Shown: in pieces, positions 8,678 through 17,493 of the stretch
How positions within the stretch are numbered: the first letter of the stretch is position 1
Layout of the letters: the number at the start of each line of letters is the position of its first letter
NCBI GenBank assembly: GCA_047623945.1
Contig: JBLHOT010000008.1
Span: forward strand, 17,177 to 81,176
Length of the DNA stretch: 64,000 bases
Direction of reading: 5' to 3'
DNA from: Arcticibacterium sp047623945
GTDB taxonomy: Bacteria > Bacteroidota > Bacteroidia > Cytophagales > Spirosomataceae
Notes under the pieces: model-generated
Databases searched by the model: none
What the model was told of the DNA's origin: nothing
Seen by the model: the letters and a program-made list of their open reading frames with translations, nothing else
Translations under genes and position numbers: made by a program

Positions 8678-9556
8678 ATGAAATTTGGAAGTGTAACAGA
8701 CGCCAGCTTTATAGATTTTACCTTACCACCAGACCCTTTAGGGACGGCTGGTATTTTAAAGAAAGGGAAACATCCTTTGATGACTTACGTAGGTTGTGCC
8801 AAATGGAATAGAGGAGATTTAAAAGGCTTTTACCCAAGAGGTACCAAAGACGAGCTTGCTTATTATGCCACTCAGTTTAACTCTATAGAATTAAACGCTA
8901 CTTTTTATAATAATTACTCTGACGAACAGATTCAGAAATGGTGCGACAAGACACCCACAGACTTTCGGTTTTTCCCAAAGGTTTCTAATTATGTAAGTCA
9001 TATCAAACGCCTGAATGATGTTAAAGGTCCCATGGCCGAAGTTATAGCCGGAGCACGCTCTTTTGGAGAGAGGTTGGGCATGTCTTTTTTACAAGTGCAT
9101 GACAATTTTAAGCCGAGCAACATGCAGCGTCTAATAGACTTTGTAAGTGGCTGGTCTGCTGATGTCCCTCTAGCAGTGGAGTTACGTAACACAGAGTGGT
9201 TTCAAGATGAAGCTGTGGCTAAAGAAGTTTACGAGGTTTTTGAAGAGTTTAATGTTACTAATATCATAACGGATACAGCAGGAAGAAGAGATTTATTACA
9301 TATGCGACTTACAACGCCCGTTGCTTTTATTCGGTACGTGGGGGCTAATCATCCAACAGATTACCCTAGACTAGACGACTGGCTAGATAGAATAGAAAGT
9401 TGGCGTGAAGCTGGTCTAGAGAAACTGTATTTCTTTGTACATCAAAATATGGAGAAAGAATCTCCTCTCTTGTCTAAGTACTTTATTGAGAAATATAATG
9501 ATCGTTTCAATGGAAATCTAAGAGGACCAGAAGGAGAAAATAGCTTATTCAGTTAA
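8678..9556 (+). CDS. DUF72 domain-containing protein
   Basis: A 292-residue TIM-barrel-like protein of the DUF72 (YecE) family: the N-terminal YVGCAKWNRGDLKGFYP, the FNSIELNATFYNNYSDEQIQKW segment, FRFFPKVSNYVSHIKRL, and the late FIRYVGANHPTDYPRLDDW. Function is unknown for the family; some fused members are linked to nucleic-acid metabolism. The next gene starts 11 bases later, suggesting co-transcription. Confidence 0.9.
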   Translation: MKFGSVTDASFIDFTLPPDPLGTAGILKKGKHPLMTYVGCAKWNRGDLKGFYPRGTKDELAYYATQFNSIELNATFYNNYSDEQIQKWCDKTPTDFRFFPKVSNYVSHIKRLNDVKGPMAEVIAGARSFGERLGMSFLQVHDNFKPSNMQRLIDFVSGWSADVPLAVELRNTEWFQDEAVAKEVYEVFEEFNVTNIITDTAGRRDLLHMRLTTPVAFIRYVGANHPTDYPRLDDWLDRIESWREAGLEKLYFFVHQNMEKESPLLSKYFIEKYNDRFNGNLRGPEGENSLFS

Positions 9557-9567
9557 AAGATGGACTC

Positions 9568-10128
9568 ATGAATTTAGAGAGTTTTAAGAAACAATTTCAC
9601 TACTATAAGTTCCTTGGCGATAAGACTTTCGAGCAGTTGGAGGAGAAGGACTTATTTTGGCAGTTTAATTCAGAGAGTAATTCAGTTGCTGTCATAGTGA
9701 AACATTTACATGGGAATATGCTATCTCGCTGGACAGACTTCTTAAACTCAGACGGAGAAAAGGAGTGGCGAGATAGAGAATATGAATTTGAATCCACTTT
9801 TACATCTAAAGCCGAGATGCTGAGGAAATGGGAGGAAGGCTGGGGTTGTCTCTTTGAGGCCTTAGGTACTGTTAATGAAAGCAACCAAGACCAGTTGGTT
9901 TACATCCGGAATCTGGGCCACTCTATAGAAGAAGCCTGTCAAAGACAGTTAGCTCATTATGCGTCGCATGTTGGACAAATAATTTATGTAGGTAGAATGC
10001 TCAAAGCAGCAGACTGGAAAAACCTCTCAATTCCAAAAGGGAGTTCAGAACAGTATAATCTAGAAAAGTTCTCAAAGGCTAAGAGCAAACAGCACTTTAC
10101 AGATGAGTTTTTGGAAAAGAAAGGATAG
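9568..10128 (+). CDS. DUF1572/DinB-like four-helix protein
   Basis: A 186-residue, mostly helical protein. The pattern VKHLHGNMLSRWTDFLNSDGEKEWRDRE and the C-terminal AHYASHVGQIIYVGR supply the His ligands of the metal site found in DinB/YfiT-like proteins. Bacteroidota members are annotated as DUF1572. Some DinB-fold proteins are thiol transferases, but no substrate can be assigned. It follows the DUF72 gene closely and shares a terminator hairpin with the convergent SDR at 10177. Confidence 0.82.
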   Translation: MNLESFKKQFHYYKFLGDKTFEQLEEKDLFWQFNSESNSVAVIVKHLHGNMLSRWTDFLNSDGEKEWRDREYEFESTFTSKAEMLRKWEEGWGCLFEALGTVNESNQDQLVYIRNLGHSIEEACQRQLAHYASHVGQIIYVGRMLKAADWKNLSIPKGSSEQYNLEKFSKAKSKQHFTDEFLEKKG

Positions 10129-10161
10129 GCTTGAACCAAGTAATTAAACTTTGGTTCAAGC
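10129..10161. terminator. Bidirectional terminator-like hairpin
   Basis: GCTTGAACCAA (10129-10139) pairs perfectly with TTGGTTCAAGC (10151-10161) around an 11-base AT-rich loop, between two convergent genes. T runs are weak, so termination efficiency is uncertain. Confidence 0.6.
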
Positions 10162-10176
10162 TATTAAATGACTTCT

Positions 10177-10956
10177 CTACCTTGCTACCCAACCGCCATC
10201 TACGGTCATAATGGTGCCTACCATGTAATTGGAGGCTTCAGAGCTTAATAATAGGGCTGCTCCTTGAATTTCTTTTAGCTCACCCCATCTGGCCAGAGAT
10301 GTGGCACCAACAATAAACTTATCAGCCTCTTCAGTGCCTGCTATTGGTATATTCATTTCGGTTAGAAATGGGCCAGGGCAAATAGCATTCACGTTTATGG
10401 CAAAAGGAGAAAGTTCTAAAGCCAAAGCCTTTGTCATGTTTACTACGGCTCCTTTGGATGCTGTGTAAGGAGTTCTGTTGGCTAGACCTACAACGCCCAA
10501 TGTACTGGCAAGATTAATGATCTTACCATATTTTTGGGCTTTCATATAGGGCGTAACGGCTCTGCTAGCCAGCCAAGTCCCTGTTACATTAATGTCCATT
10601 ACGGCTTTGAAATCTTCATGTGAAAGTTCGTCAATAGCTCCTCTAATATTAATTCCAGCAGAATTTATCAATACATCCACAGAACCAAATGTCTCCTTGC
10701 AGGTTTTAGCCATGGCTTCTGTCTGGGCTTGGTCGGTGACGTCGCAGGCAAAACCAATGGCCTTTGTACCATATGTTTCAATAATGTCTTTAGCAGCGGC
10801 ATCACACTCTTTTTGAGTTCTAGAAACCAACATTACACTGCCTCCTGCCGAGGCTATTGCCGCTGCCATAGCAAGTCCAAGCCCCTTAGACCCGCCAGTA
10901 ATAATGGCGGCTCTTCCTGTCATATCGAATAATTGAATTCCCGGTAGTTTAGTCAT
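10177..10956 (-). CDS. SDR family oxidoreductase (KduD/gluconate 5-dehydrogenase-like)
   Basis: A 259-residue classical SDR counted from the ATG at 10956 (MTKLPGIQLFDMTGRAAIITGG); the frame is open upstream to 11031, but those residues do not resemble an SDR start. The cofactor motif is TGGSKGLG (20-27). The catalytic residues are Ser151, Tyr164 and Lys168. The usual NNAG is NSAG here. The N-terminus (LFDMTGRAAIITGG) resembles gluconate 5-dehydrogenase and 2-dehydro-3-deoxygluconate 5-dehydrogenase, which would fit the uronate-type genes nearby, but this is a suggestion only. Upstream lies a block of short repeats (11031-11102). Confidence 0.83.
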   Translation of the reverse strand: MTKLPGIQLFDMTGRAAIITGGSKGLGLAMAAAIASAGGSVMLVSRTQKECDAAAKDIIETYGTKAIGFACDVTDQAQTEAMAKTCKETFGSVDVLINSAGINIRGAIDELSHEDFKAVMDINVTGTWLASRAVTPYMKAQKYGKIINLASTLGVVGLANRTPYTASKGAVVNMTKALALELSPFAINVNAICPGPFLTEMNIPIAGTEEADKFIVGATSLARWGELKEIQGAALLLSSEASNYMVGTIMTVDGGWVAR

Positions 10957-11030
10957 TTGTTCTTTTTTTATGTCTCTATCTCTAAAGTTGAATAATATTA
11001 AAGTTTTGTCAATAAGCCCCACATCCTTCA

Positions 11031-11102
11031 CTGAGGATCACGAAGTGGCTCGTTACACACTGAGATTCTCGAAGCAAAGCTCGGTAGCTGAGGCTCTCGA
11101 AG
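11031..11102. repeat. Three imperfect copies of a 15-bp CTGAG..TCGAAG motif
   Basis: CTGAGGATCACGAAG (11031-11045), CTGAGATTCTCGAAG (11060-11074) and CTGAGGCTCTCGAAG (11088-11102) recur at 28-29 base spacing. They fill the gap between the TIM-barrel gene and the SDR, and the last copy abuts the TIM-barrel stop codon. They resemble short dispersed intergenic repeats of Bacteroidota chromosomes. No other full copy was noticed in this window. Confidence 0.6.
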
Positions 11103-12173
11103 CTACATCAAACCCAATTCGTTCCTAGCATAGTTTAAACAAGCCAATTGATTAGCTTCTTCTAAAGCCAGTTGTTCATGAAAGGGTTTATTAGAAATTT
11201 CTGATAAAGCTTTATCTCGATAGTTTTCTTTTAAAACCTTTAAGGCCATCGCTGTATCTTTTCCCGTTCTGTCTCCAAAAGTAGTCCAATAGGCATCTGT
11301 CAAATATGGGATTTTTAGAGGGTCCCTCGTCATCATTTCCAAATTAAATTTAACATTAGGATTATGTTTTCTAATGGTCATAGCCATTCTATTCAAATCT
11401 AAAAAGCCTTCTCCAAAAGGAACTTCAGAAAGTAGAAATCCATCTTCATATTCCTGAATGCCCATATCTTTGAAATGGGTAGTAAGAGTATAAGGAGCCA
11501 GTTTTTCTACTACCTTATAAGGGTCTTCTAAAAATGAAATATTATTGCCCGTATCTAAGTTGCAGCCCAGCCATTCACTATCAAAATGCTTTAATAAATC
11601 TACAAGTTCATCTGCTGACCAGTCTTTGTGGTTTTCTATGGCCAGTTTCATCTTATGTTTTCTTACCACAGATTCTGCAAGTCTTACCGACTTTAGAGAA
11701 GCTTTTTTAAAGGCTTCCCAACCCTCAATAGTTGTGAAGTTGACGTAGCGTCTTCCGCTCAGGCAAGCCACTCGAATGATTTCTATTCCTGCTTCTTTAG
11801 CAGAAACAACATTTTTCTCGAAAGTGCTAACGTCACTTTCTTTCTGAGGTAATCTTATTTGGCCCTCTAACCACATTCCTGAAGATTCTTTTAAATCTCT
11901 CATTTGCTTGATGTATGCCGCATCCCAATTATTGACTCCAACCTGACCGCCACCAGCACCTATTTCATGAAGGTGTTTAGCCATGGGTAATGCTCCATCC
12001 CAGCTTGGATGAAGTGCACTTCCTCCGTCTCGAAAACGAAGGAAATAGGAGGCTACAGAAATACCAACAAGATTGGGGAAGAGATTTAAACGTGTAAAAC
12101 TTGAAAGAGAGATAGCCGCCAATGAAAGGGCTGAGTTTTTAATAAAGAGTCTTCTGTCTAGGTTTTTGTTCAT
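11103..12173 (-). CDS. Tat-exported sugar phosphate isomerase/epimerase-like TIM-barrel protein
   Basis: A 356-residue protein. The N-terminus carries a twin-arginine signal (DRRLFIKNSALSLAAISLSS), so it is folded before export. The mature part is an AP-endonuclease-2/xylose-isomerase-like TIM barrel: LAIENHKDWSADELVDLL, LGCNLDTGNN and THFKDMG contain the Glu, Asp and His residues that usually bind a divalent metal. Substrate and exact reaction are unknown; exported relatives act on free sugars or keto-sugars. It starts 9 bases after the cytochrome c dehydrogenase gene at 12183, so the two are probably co-transcribed and functionally linked. Confidence 0.82.
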   Translation of the reverse strand: MNKNLDRRLFIKNSALSLAAISLSSFTRLNLFPNLVGISVASYFLRFRDGGSALHPSWDGALPMAKHLHEIGAGGGQVGVNNWDAAYIKQMRDLKESSGMWLEGQIRLPQKESDVSTFEKNVVSAKEAGIEIIRVACLSGRRYVNFTTIEGWEAFKKASLKSVRLAESVVRKHKMKLAIENHKDWSADELVDLLKHFDSEWLGCNLDTGNNISFLEDPYKVVEKLAPYTLTTHFKDMGIQEYEDGFLLSEVPFGEGFLDLNRMAMTIRKHNPNVKFNLEMMTRDPLKIPYLTDAYWTTFGDRTGKDTAMALKVLKENYRDKALSEISNKPFHEQLALEEANQLACLNYARNELGLM

Positions 12174-12182
12174 GATTTGGTG

Positions 12183-14666
12183 TTAGAGTTCTTCCATTTT
12201 CGAGTTTAATTCTGCTGTTGTCCAAGGGGTCACTTTTCCTTGAGTTTTAATGCGAAGCATACCTACCGTTCTAGCTGACGTAGCTTCGGCCGAATGGCCC
12301 CACGCATTTCTAATGTAGGTGATGATATTCGCCATATCATCAAGTGCCAGAGTTCCATGCGAGGGCATAACTGGTAAAATATCTGGAACATCATATATCC
12401 TACCTTTAACTTCAATAGGGCCTTCAATGCCATAACTAAGTAATAAGGCTAACCTGTCTGGGCTGCCAGTCACCCAGTCTGAGCCTTCTAAGGGCGGAGC
12501 AAATCGTTTCATTCCATTACCATCCGCACCATGGCATCCAGCACAGTAGCTCAGGTAGCCCTGTCTTCCAGCAACAAACTGTTTCATGCCTTTAGCATCA
12601 AGCTTTGATGCCGTATTAGTTTCTGTTTTAACCTTTTTTTTACCTGGCCAAGTGAGGCCCTTTTCTAAAGTTTCAAAAGCTTTGTTGTCAAGGTAAGTAG
12701 GTTTAGTTTTTAACCTGATAGGAGCTAAACTAGAAGTTTTTATTTGTAAAGCGGCCCCTTCTATAAGAGCCGATTTTTGCCAATCATCTGTTTTCGAAAG
12801 GGTTTCTAAAAAATGACTTATTTCTTTTTCATCTCTTCTTTTGAGTATGATAATAGCCAGTTGCTCTAAGAATATTTTCTTACCATCTGATGCTGATTTC
12901 CATGTAGGGTCTTGTAATAAGTAGCTTAATAAAGCGGCCTCTCTATTATCTAAAGCAGAAAGTGTGGCCTCTCGCATGAGTGGGTCATCGCCATTTCTAA
13001 TTAAGATTTTTTGAATGGCATGAAAGGCAAACCCTTGAGAATAGGCATTGGATGACAAAAGTATCTGTAAAGTGAAAACATCATTTTGGGCATTCAATTT
13101 ATTTACTAAAGCATCTTCTATTTTTTTAGTTAGATCGGGAGTAGTCAAAGCTTGTTTTCCCAAAAGGCGAAGTGTTAGAGCCTTAACTTTGTCAGACGGG
13201 TCAGATAAAAAAGACAAGGCTACTTCGGGTCTAAGGGTGTTTAATTCATTTAGAATGGAAATAGCAGCCATTTTTCCTGTTACAGATTTGCTTTTAAGGA
13301 CATTAGCTAGTACATCCTCAATATTCATAGGTCGCCTCTCTAAAATAACACGAAAGCTTTGGTCTCTGAACCAAGCTATAGGATGCATCAGGAAATCACC
13401 CAAGCCGTCTGTGTTAAGTTGCCAAAAAACATCCGGATTTTCTAAAGGGAAGTCTTCGAAATCTTCTGGGGTAATCTTCCATATTCTGCCTAAATGTATG
13501 TGTTTGTCTAGCCCTCTTTCTAGGGTTTGTTTAGTGAGATATTCGGTCATGTAGGCGGCATGTTGATTAATACCCCTATACATATCTGCCACATAAATAG
13601 CTCCGTCTGGTCCCGAAGTGATGCTCACTGGTCTAAAACGTTCATCCGTAGAGGCCAAAAACTCAAAAGACTCATAAGCATTCGTGGCATTCATGTATAT
13701 GCCATCTTCCTTAATAAGATTTCTTTTGATCAAATTTCCGGCAGGTTCACAGACGAGGGCATTTCCTTTAAAATCGGCTGGGTAGAATAGGTTGTCGCGA
13801 GCTATAAATGGAGAGCATGCGGAAGTAAATTCTATCAAGCTTCCCTTTTCGTTAAGTGTTCCGGGTATATAACCTCTATTCACAGCGGGGTTGGGCCGAA
13901 TAGGGAAAACCCTGCGGTCTTGACTTAAACCATGGTCAATGCCCGTCGTGCTTTCATAGTTTGGGTTTCTATTTAAGTAATTGGGAGGGACAAGGTCTGC
14001 ATGGAGTTGTGACCAGTTATAATTATAATAAAGTCTGCCGTAATCGTCTTTGGCAATTCCCCATTGCCCTCTGAATTCTGTTTTTTCTTTCTTCCACACT
14101 TCTCCCTGTCTTTTATAACGCGTATCAGATTTAGCATTATATAGCCAGTTGTCCATTCCTAAAAGTAGGCCGTTGGGAGCATGCTCTGGCAAACCGTTAG
14201 CACCATAAGTGCTGTCTACTAGGGTTCGCTTATCAGACTTTCCATCACCATTTAAGTCTTCATAGAACCATAAAGGTCCGGCTTCGGCAATTAAAACGCC
14301 GTCTAGGTAAAAAGCTAAAGCTCTTGGCATTACCAGACTGTCGGCATAAGTGGTCCGGGTGTCTAGCTGGCCATCCCCATTTTTATCCTCTAAAAAGGCT
14401 ACTTTACCTATAGGGGCATCTTCGTTTGCTCCATCTATCGTTTGCATATAGCCTCTCATTTCAATGACCCAGAGCCTTCCTCGTTCATCAAACTTTATAA
14501 ATACGGGATCTTGTATGAGTGGTTCGGCGGCCGCCAATTCAATTTTGAATCCTTCCGCAATTTGAAAGGTTTTAAGTTCCTCCTCTGCCGATCTTGGTGG
14601 TGAAGGATCATCTGAACTAATCATGCCAAACGAAAGTAAGGCAAGTAGCCAAAGGCTAGATTTCAT
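12183..14666 (-). CDS. PVC-type beta-propeller dehydrogenase with C-terminal cytochrome c domain
   Basis: An 827-residue exported protein. A signal peptide spans about 1-18, followed by a beta-propeller of the glucose/sorbosone dehydrogenase-like type (GFKIELAAAEPLIQDPVFIKFDE start; DGAIYVADMYRG late in the propeller). A helical HEAT-like stretch covers about 440-660. A class I cytochrome c domain ends the protein, with Cys708-x-x-Cys711-His712 and an axial Met candidate in the PVMPSHG segment. The architecture matches membrane-bound dehydrogenases first described in Planctomycetes. It probably oxidises a sugar-like substrate in the periplasm and passes electrons to heme. It forms an operon with the TIM-barrel gene downstream. 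Confidence 0.85.
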   Translation of the reverse strand: MKSSLWLLALLSFGMISSDDPSPPRSAEEELKTFQIAEGFKIELAAAEPLIQDPVFIKFDERGRLWVIEMRGYMQTIDGANEDAPIGKVAFLEDKNGDGQLDTRTTYADSLVMPRALAFYLDGVLIAEAGPLWFYEDLNGDGKSDKRTLVDSTYGANGLPEHAPNGLLLGMDNWLYNAKSDTRYKRQGEVWKKEKTEFRGQWGIAKDDYGRLYYNYNWSQLHADLVPPNYLNRNPNYESTTGIDHGLSQDRRVFPIRPNPAVNRGYIPGTLNEKGSLIEFTSACSPFIARDNLFYPADFKGNALVCEPAGNLIKRNLIKEDGIYMNATNAYESFEFLASTDERFRPVSITSGPDGAIYVADMYRGINQHAAYMTEYLTKQTLERGLDKHIHLGRIWKITPEDFEDFPLENPDVFWQLNTDGLGDFLMHPIAWFRDQSFRVILERRPMNIEDVLANVLKSKSVTGKMAAISILNELNTLRPEVALSFLSDPSDKVKALTLRLLGKQALTTPDLTKKIEDALVNKLNAQNDVFTLQILLSSNAYSQGFAFHAIQKILIRNGDDPLMREATLSALDNREAALLSYLLQDPTWKSASDGKKIFLEQLAIIILKRRDEKEISHFLETLSKTDDWQKSALIEGAALQIKTSSLAPIRLKTKPTYLDNKAFETLEKGLTWPGKKKVKTETNTASKLDAKGMKQFVAGRQGYLSYCAGCHGADGNGMKRFAPPLEGSDWVTGSPDRLALLLSYGIEGPIEVKGRIYDVPDILPVMPSHGTLALDDMANIITYIRNAWGHSAEATSARTVGMLRIKTQGKVTPWTTAELNSKMEEL

Positions 14667-14786
14667 AGGGTTGAACTATTAAACAATCCTAAGTTACAAG
14701 AACACTAGCACTCTACGAAAAAATGAAGACTAAATGTGCTGATAAGATTATGATTGCAATCAGACTGTATAATAAAAAAGAACAAG

Positions 14787-15413
14787 CTACTTCGAATCTA
14801 GATTAGGTCTGGCATAATCAAACCTATCTAAGGGTTTAGGTAAACAATAGCCATCAACGCCATTAATTGATGTTACATGCCCCAAACTTAGATCTAAATA
14901 TCCGTCAGATTGGAGCATTTCTTCATTAACATATATAGCCTGAATTTCTCCTAATACTAAGATAGTATTGTTTCTTTTGATAGGCACTTCTTCTACCATT
15001 TTCATGGCAATTTGGACTGGGCTTTCGCCGACAAAAGGTGCTGGAAAACCGTCTTTGTATAAAGGTATAAGACCAGTTTCTTTAAATTCAGATATGGTGG
15101 CTGGATAATTGGCGGAAGTCTGGTGAGCTTTTTTTATAATGTCTGTAGATATATGATTTATAGTGTAAAATCCTGAAGTTTTAATATTTGATAGAGTGTC
15201 TTTAAGTTGATCGCTAGGACGAGTTACAAAACCAAGAACTGGTGGGGAAGACCCCATATGAATTACAGAAGAAAATACTGCTACATTCTCTATTCTGGCT
15301 TGGGAAATTGTTCCAATCAGATTCGCTGATTTATAACCAGAGCACGCGTTGATTAGATTGAGTTTAGACACTCGCTCAAGAGCGTCAATGTCAAACCGGC
15401 TGATGTACTTCAT
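14787..15413 (-). CDS. Flavin reductase family protein
   Basis: About 208 residues from the ATG at 15413; two ATGs lie 6 and 21 bases upstream in the same frame. The split-barrel flavin reductase fold is indicated by the N-terminal NLINACSGYKSANLIGT, SPPVLGFVTRP and FYTINHIS segments. It should bind FMN and reduce it with NAD(P)H, or act as a flavin-dependent oxidoreductase. It overlaps the end of the AarF-like kinase gene by about 23 bases and forms the third member of a TetR-like/AarF-like/flavin-reductase operon. Confidence 0.82.
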   Translation of the reverse strand: MKYISRFDIDALERVSKLNLINACSGYKSANLIGTISQARIENVAVFSSVIHMGSSPPVLGFVTRPSDQLKDTLSNIKTSGFYTINHISTDIIKKAHQTSANYPATISEFKETGLIPLYKDGFPAPFVGESPVQIAMKMVEEVPIKRNNTILVLGEIQAIYVNEEMLQSDGYLDLSLGHVTSINGVDGYCLPKPLDRFDYARPNLDSK

Positions 15414-16713
15414 TAACATATTCTTTAAAAGCATTTACCTCAATTCTTGCTTTTAAGTCATGCAAAAGACTGTATAAGCCAAAGAAGGTGCGATTGATAT
15501 ACAAGAAGTGTTTACTGCCTCTGTTCCCGTTCATTTTTCTGAGCTCAGAACTCTTGGCATATTTTTCTCCTAGAGCAGCTATTTCATTAAAGAAGGTTAC
15601 ATCACCAAAATCAAAATTCTCTGCATTTAAAGGGCGAGTGAAAAGTTCTAACATGCTAGAGAACAATTCGCTAAAGAATTTAATTTCAGCCTCTGAATCA
15701 TCCTCACGTAATATTTCAAGCTCCCATAAGGCTTTATTTAAAGCATCTTTATTAGAAAAGTTGGCTGCGTTTGCCAACTCAAAATAAGGGCCGTAAAAAT
15801 CCTCCGGAATGATTTTCATGCAGCCGAAATCTATCGCTATTAAGTTACCCACCTTGTTGACTAAGAAATTTCCGGGATGTGGGTCAGCATGTACTTTCTT
15901 GAGCCCGTGCATCTGAAACATATAAAAATCCCAAAGGCTTTGCCCAATCTTATCTGCCTCCAACTGACTTGTGGGTTTGAATTGTGACAAATGAACACCA
16001 TCCATCCAATCCATAGTAAGAATTCTATCATTAGATAGCTCTTCGTAGTAATTAGGGAATTTAAGGTTTGGGATATGTTTACAGGCTTGAGTGATTTCTT
16101 TACTTTGAGCTAACTCTAAAAGGTAATCTGTTTCTTCTTTTAGTTTGGTCTCAACTTCTTGAAAGTACCGTTCAGAATCTGCCCCTTTCATATTAAACAT
16201 TTTCATAGCAATGGGTTTCACCAATGCCAAATCTGAACCAATGCTATCAGCTACGCCTGGGTATTGGATTTTGACCGCGAGGGTTTTCCCATCTTTACTG
16301 GCCTTGTGTACTTGACCGATACTTGCTGCATTTACCGACTCCTCGTTAAAAGTGTCAAATAGCTCTGCTGGAAACTTCCCAAATGCTTTTAAGAATGTTT
16401 TTTGAACCAAAGGGCCAGACAATGGCGGCACTGAAAACTGAGCAAGCGAAAACTTTTCAACGTAGGCACTCGGAAGGAAATTTTTTTCCATACTGAGCAT
16501 TTGAGCTGCTTTTAAGGCACTTCCTTTAAGTTTCTTTAGACTGTCATAAATGTCTTCTGCATTGGCTTGGTTTAGTTTTTCTTTATCCAAGTCTGGATTA
16601 ACCATCTTTTCGCCATAATATTTCAAATAGTTTCCTCCTACTTTTGCTCCTGTTTGAAGCAACTTCACTGCCCTGCTAATCTTCCCCGTAGGGATACTAT
16701 CAATCGTTTTCAT
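15391..16713 (-). CDS. AarF/ABC1/UbiB-like kinase family protein
   Basis: A 440-residue atypical protein kinase-like protein. The family-specific KxGQ region reads KAAQ (68-71), the Ala/Gly-rich loop is ASIGQVH (129-135), the ATP lysine is in AVKIQYPG (Lys147), the catalytic loop is HADPHPGN (274-281) and the metal-binding motif is DFG (294-296). UbiB/ADCK relatives support quinone or lipid metabolism as ATPases rather than classical kinases. Bacteroidota use menaquinone, so a ubiquinone role is unlikely and the substrate is open. It starts 4 bases after the TetR-like gene. Confidence 0.88.
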   Translation of the reverse strand: MKTIDSIPTGKISRAVKLLQTGAKVGGNYLKYYGEKMVNPDLDKEKLNQANAEDIYDSLKKLKGSALKAAQMLSMEKNFLPSAYVEKFSLAQFSVPPLSGPLVQKTFLKAFGKFPAELFDTFNEESVNAASIGQVHKASKDGKTLAVKIQYPGVADSIGSDLALVKPIAMKMFNMKGADSERYFQEVETKLKEETDYLLELAQSKEITQACKHIPNLKFPNYYEELSNDRILTMDWMDGVHLSQFKPTSQLEADKIGQSLWDFYMFQMHGLKKVHADPHPGNFLVNKVGNLIAIDFGCMKIIPEDFYGPYFELANAANFSNKDALNKALWELEILREDDSEAEIKFFSELFSSMLELFTRPLNAENFDFGDVTFFNEIAALGEKYAKSSELRKMNGNRGSKHFLYINRTFFGLYSLLHDLKARIEVNAFKEYVNEVHQPV

Positions 16714-16717
16714 AGTT

Positions 16718-17350
16718 TTAGGTCGTGGCCTCTTTATATAGAAATTTGCCTAAATCCATGATGGATTTTAAGGCGGTTATATCTACCAAATCGAATGTGG
16801 CTTTGAGTGATTTTTCAATGAGAATATCTGTTTTCTCATTCCCTTCAGAATTATCTCTAATCCAGAAATTCAAGATGAATAAAAGCTGAGCCCAAGTTCC
16901 TTCTTCATAGGTTTTAGCCTTTATTTTTTCTAGTTGAGGAATCTCCGAATTTATCTTACTGGAAAAGACATCACCCGCAAAAGCCAAGAATTCTTTTCTT
17001 AAATCAGCAAGGATGTCTAACCTATTTATCTGATTAATTTCTGTGGGGAAAGCGACTAGAACGTAAGGCCTATTTGCAGCCAGAACTTCAAAAAAAGTAA
17101 AGTAGAAAGTCAGTAATTTTTCTTTAGGCTCTGCTGCAGAGAAGTTTCCGCTTTTTTTAAGAAGTTGATTGGTCTGAATGTAGAAAAGTAAGAAAATAGT
17201 TGTGTCGATAGCTTTGAAAGAATCAAATTCTCTATGGAAGTCTTCTTCTTCAATGCCATTTTCAATACAAAATTCATCGATAGAAGTAGGCACAATTCCG
17301 GTGCTTTCTATTCCCTCCATGTACTTGTCAATGATATCCTCTTGAGACAT
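16718..17350 (-). CDS. TetR-like protein with degenerate DNA-binding domain
   Basis: A 210-residue all-helical protein. Residues 20-55 (TSIDEFCIENGIEEEDFHREFDSF region) follow the layout of the TetR helix-turn-helix, but the usual small residues and Tyr of the recognition helix are replaced by acidic ones, so DNA binding is doubtful. Residues 75-200 resemble a TetR C-terminal ligand/dimer domain. It leads the operon with the AarF-like kinase (4-base gap) and flavin reductase. It could be a regulator of the operon or a binding partner of the kinase; I cannot decide. Confidence 0.65.
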   Translation of the reverse strand: MSQEDIIDKYMEGIESTGIVPTSIDEFCIENGIEEEDFHREFDSFKAIDTTIFLLFYIQTNQLLKKSGNFSAAEPKEKLLTFYFTFFEVLAANRPYVLVAFPTEINQINRLDILADLRKEFLAFAGDVFSSKINSEIPQLEKIKAKTYEEGTWAQLLFILNFWIRDNSEGNEKTDILIEKSLKATFDLVDITALKSIMDLGKFLYKEATT

Positions 17351-17493
17351 AAATTACGTTTATTTAAAAACACATTTAGGGGTCATAAAGTTTGTGATTG
17401 GTTACAAAGATTTGAGGAAATAGGAAGGTGAAATGACAGCCTAGTAATTGAGTGTCGAAGTTCTAAGATATAATCTATGTTTTCAGAAAGAGC

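Noticed and set aside
8635..9554. AATAGCTTATTCAGT before and at the end of the DUF72 gene as a direct repeat
   Set aside because: A 15-base match is not significant at this length, the second copy lies in coding sequence, and no mobile gene is between.
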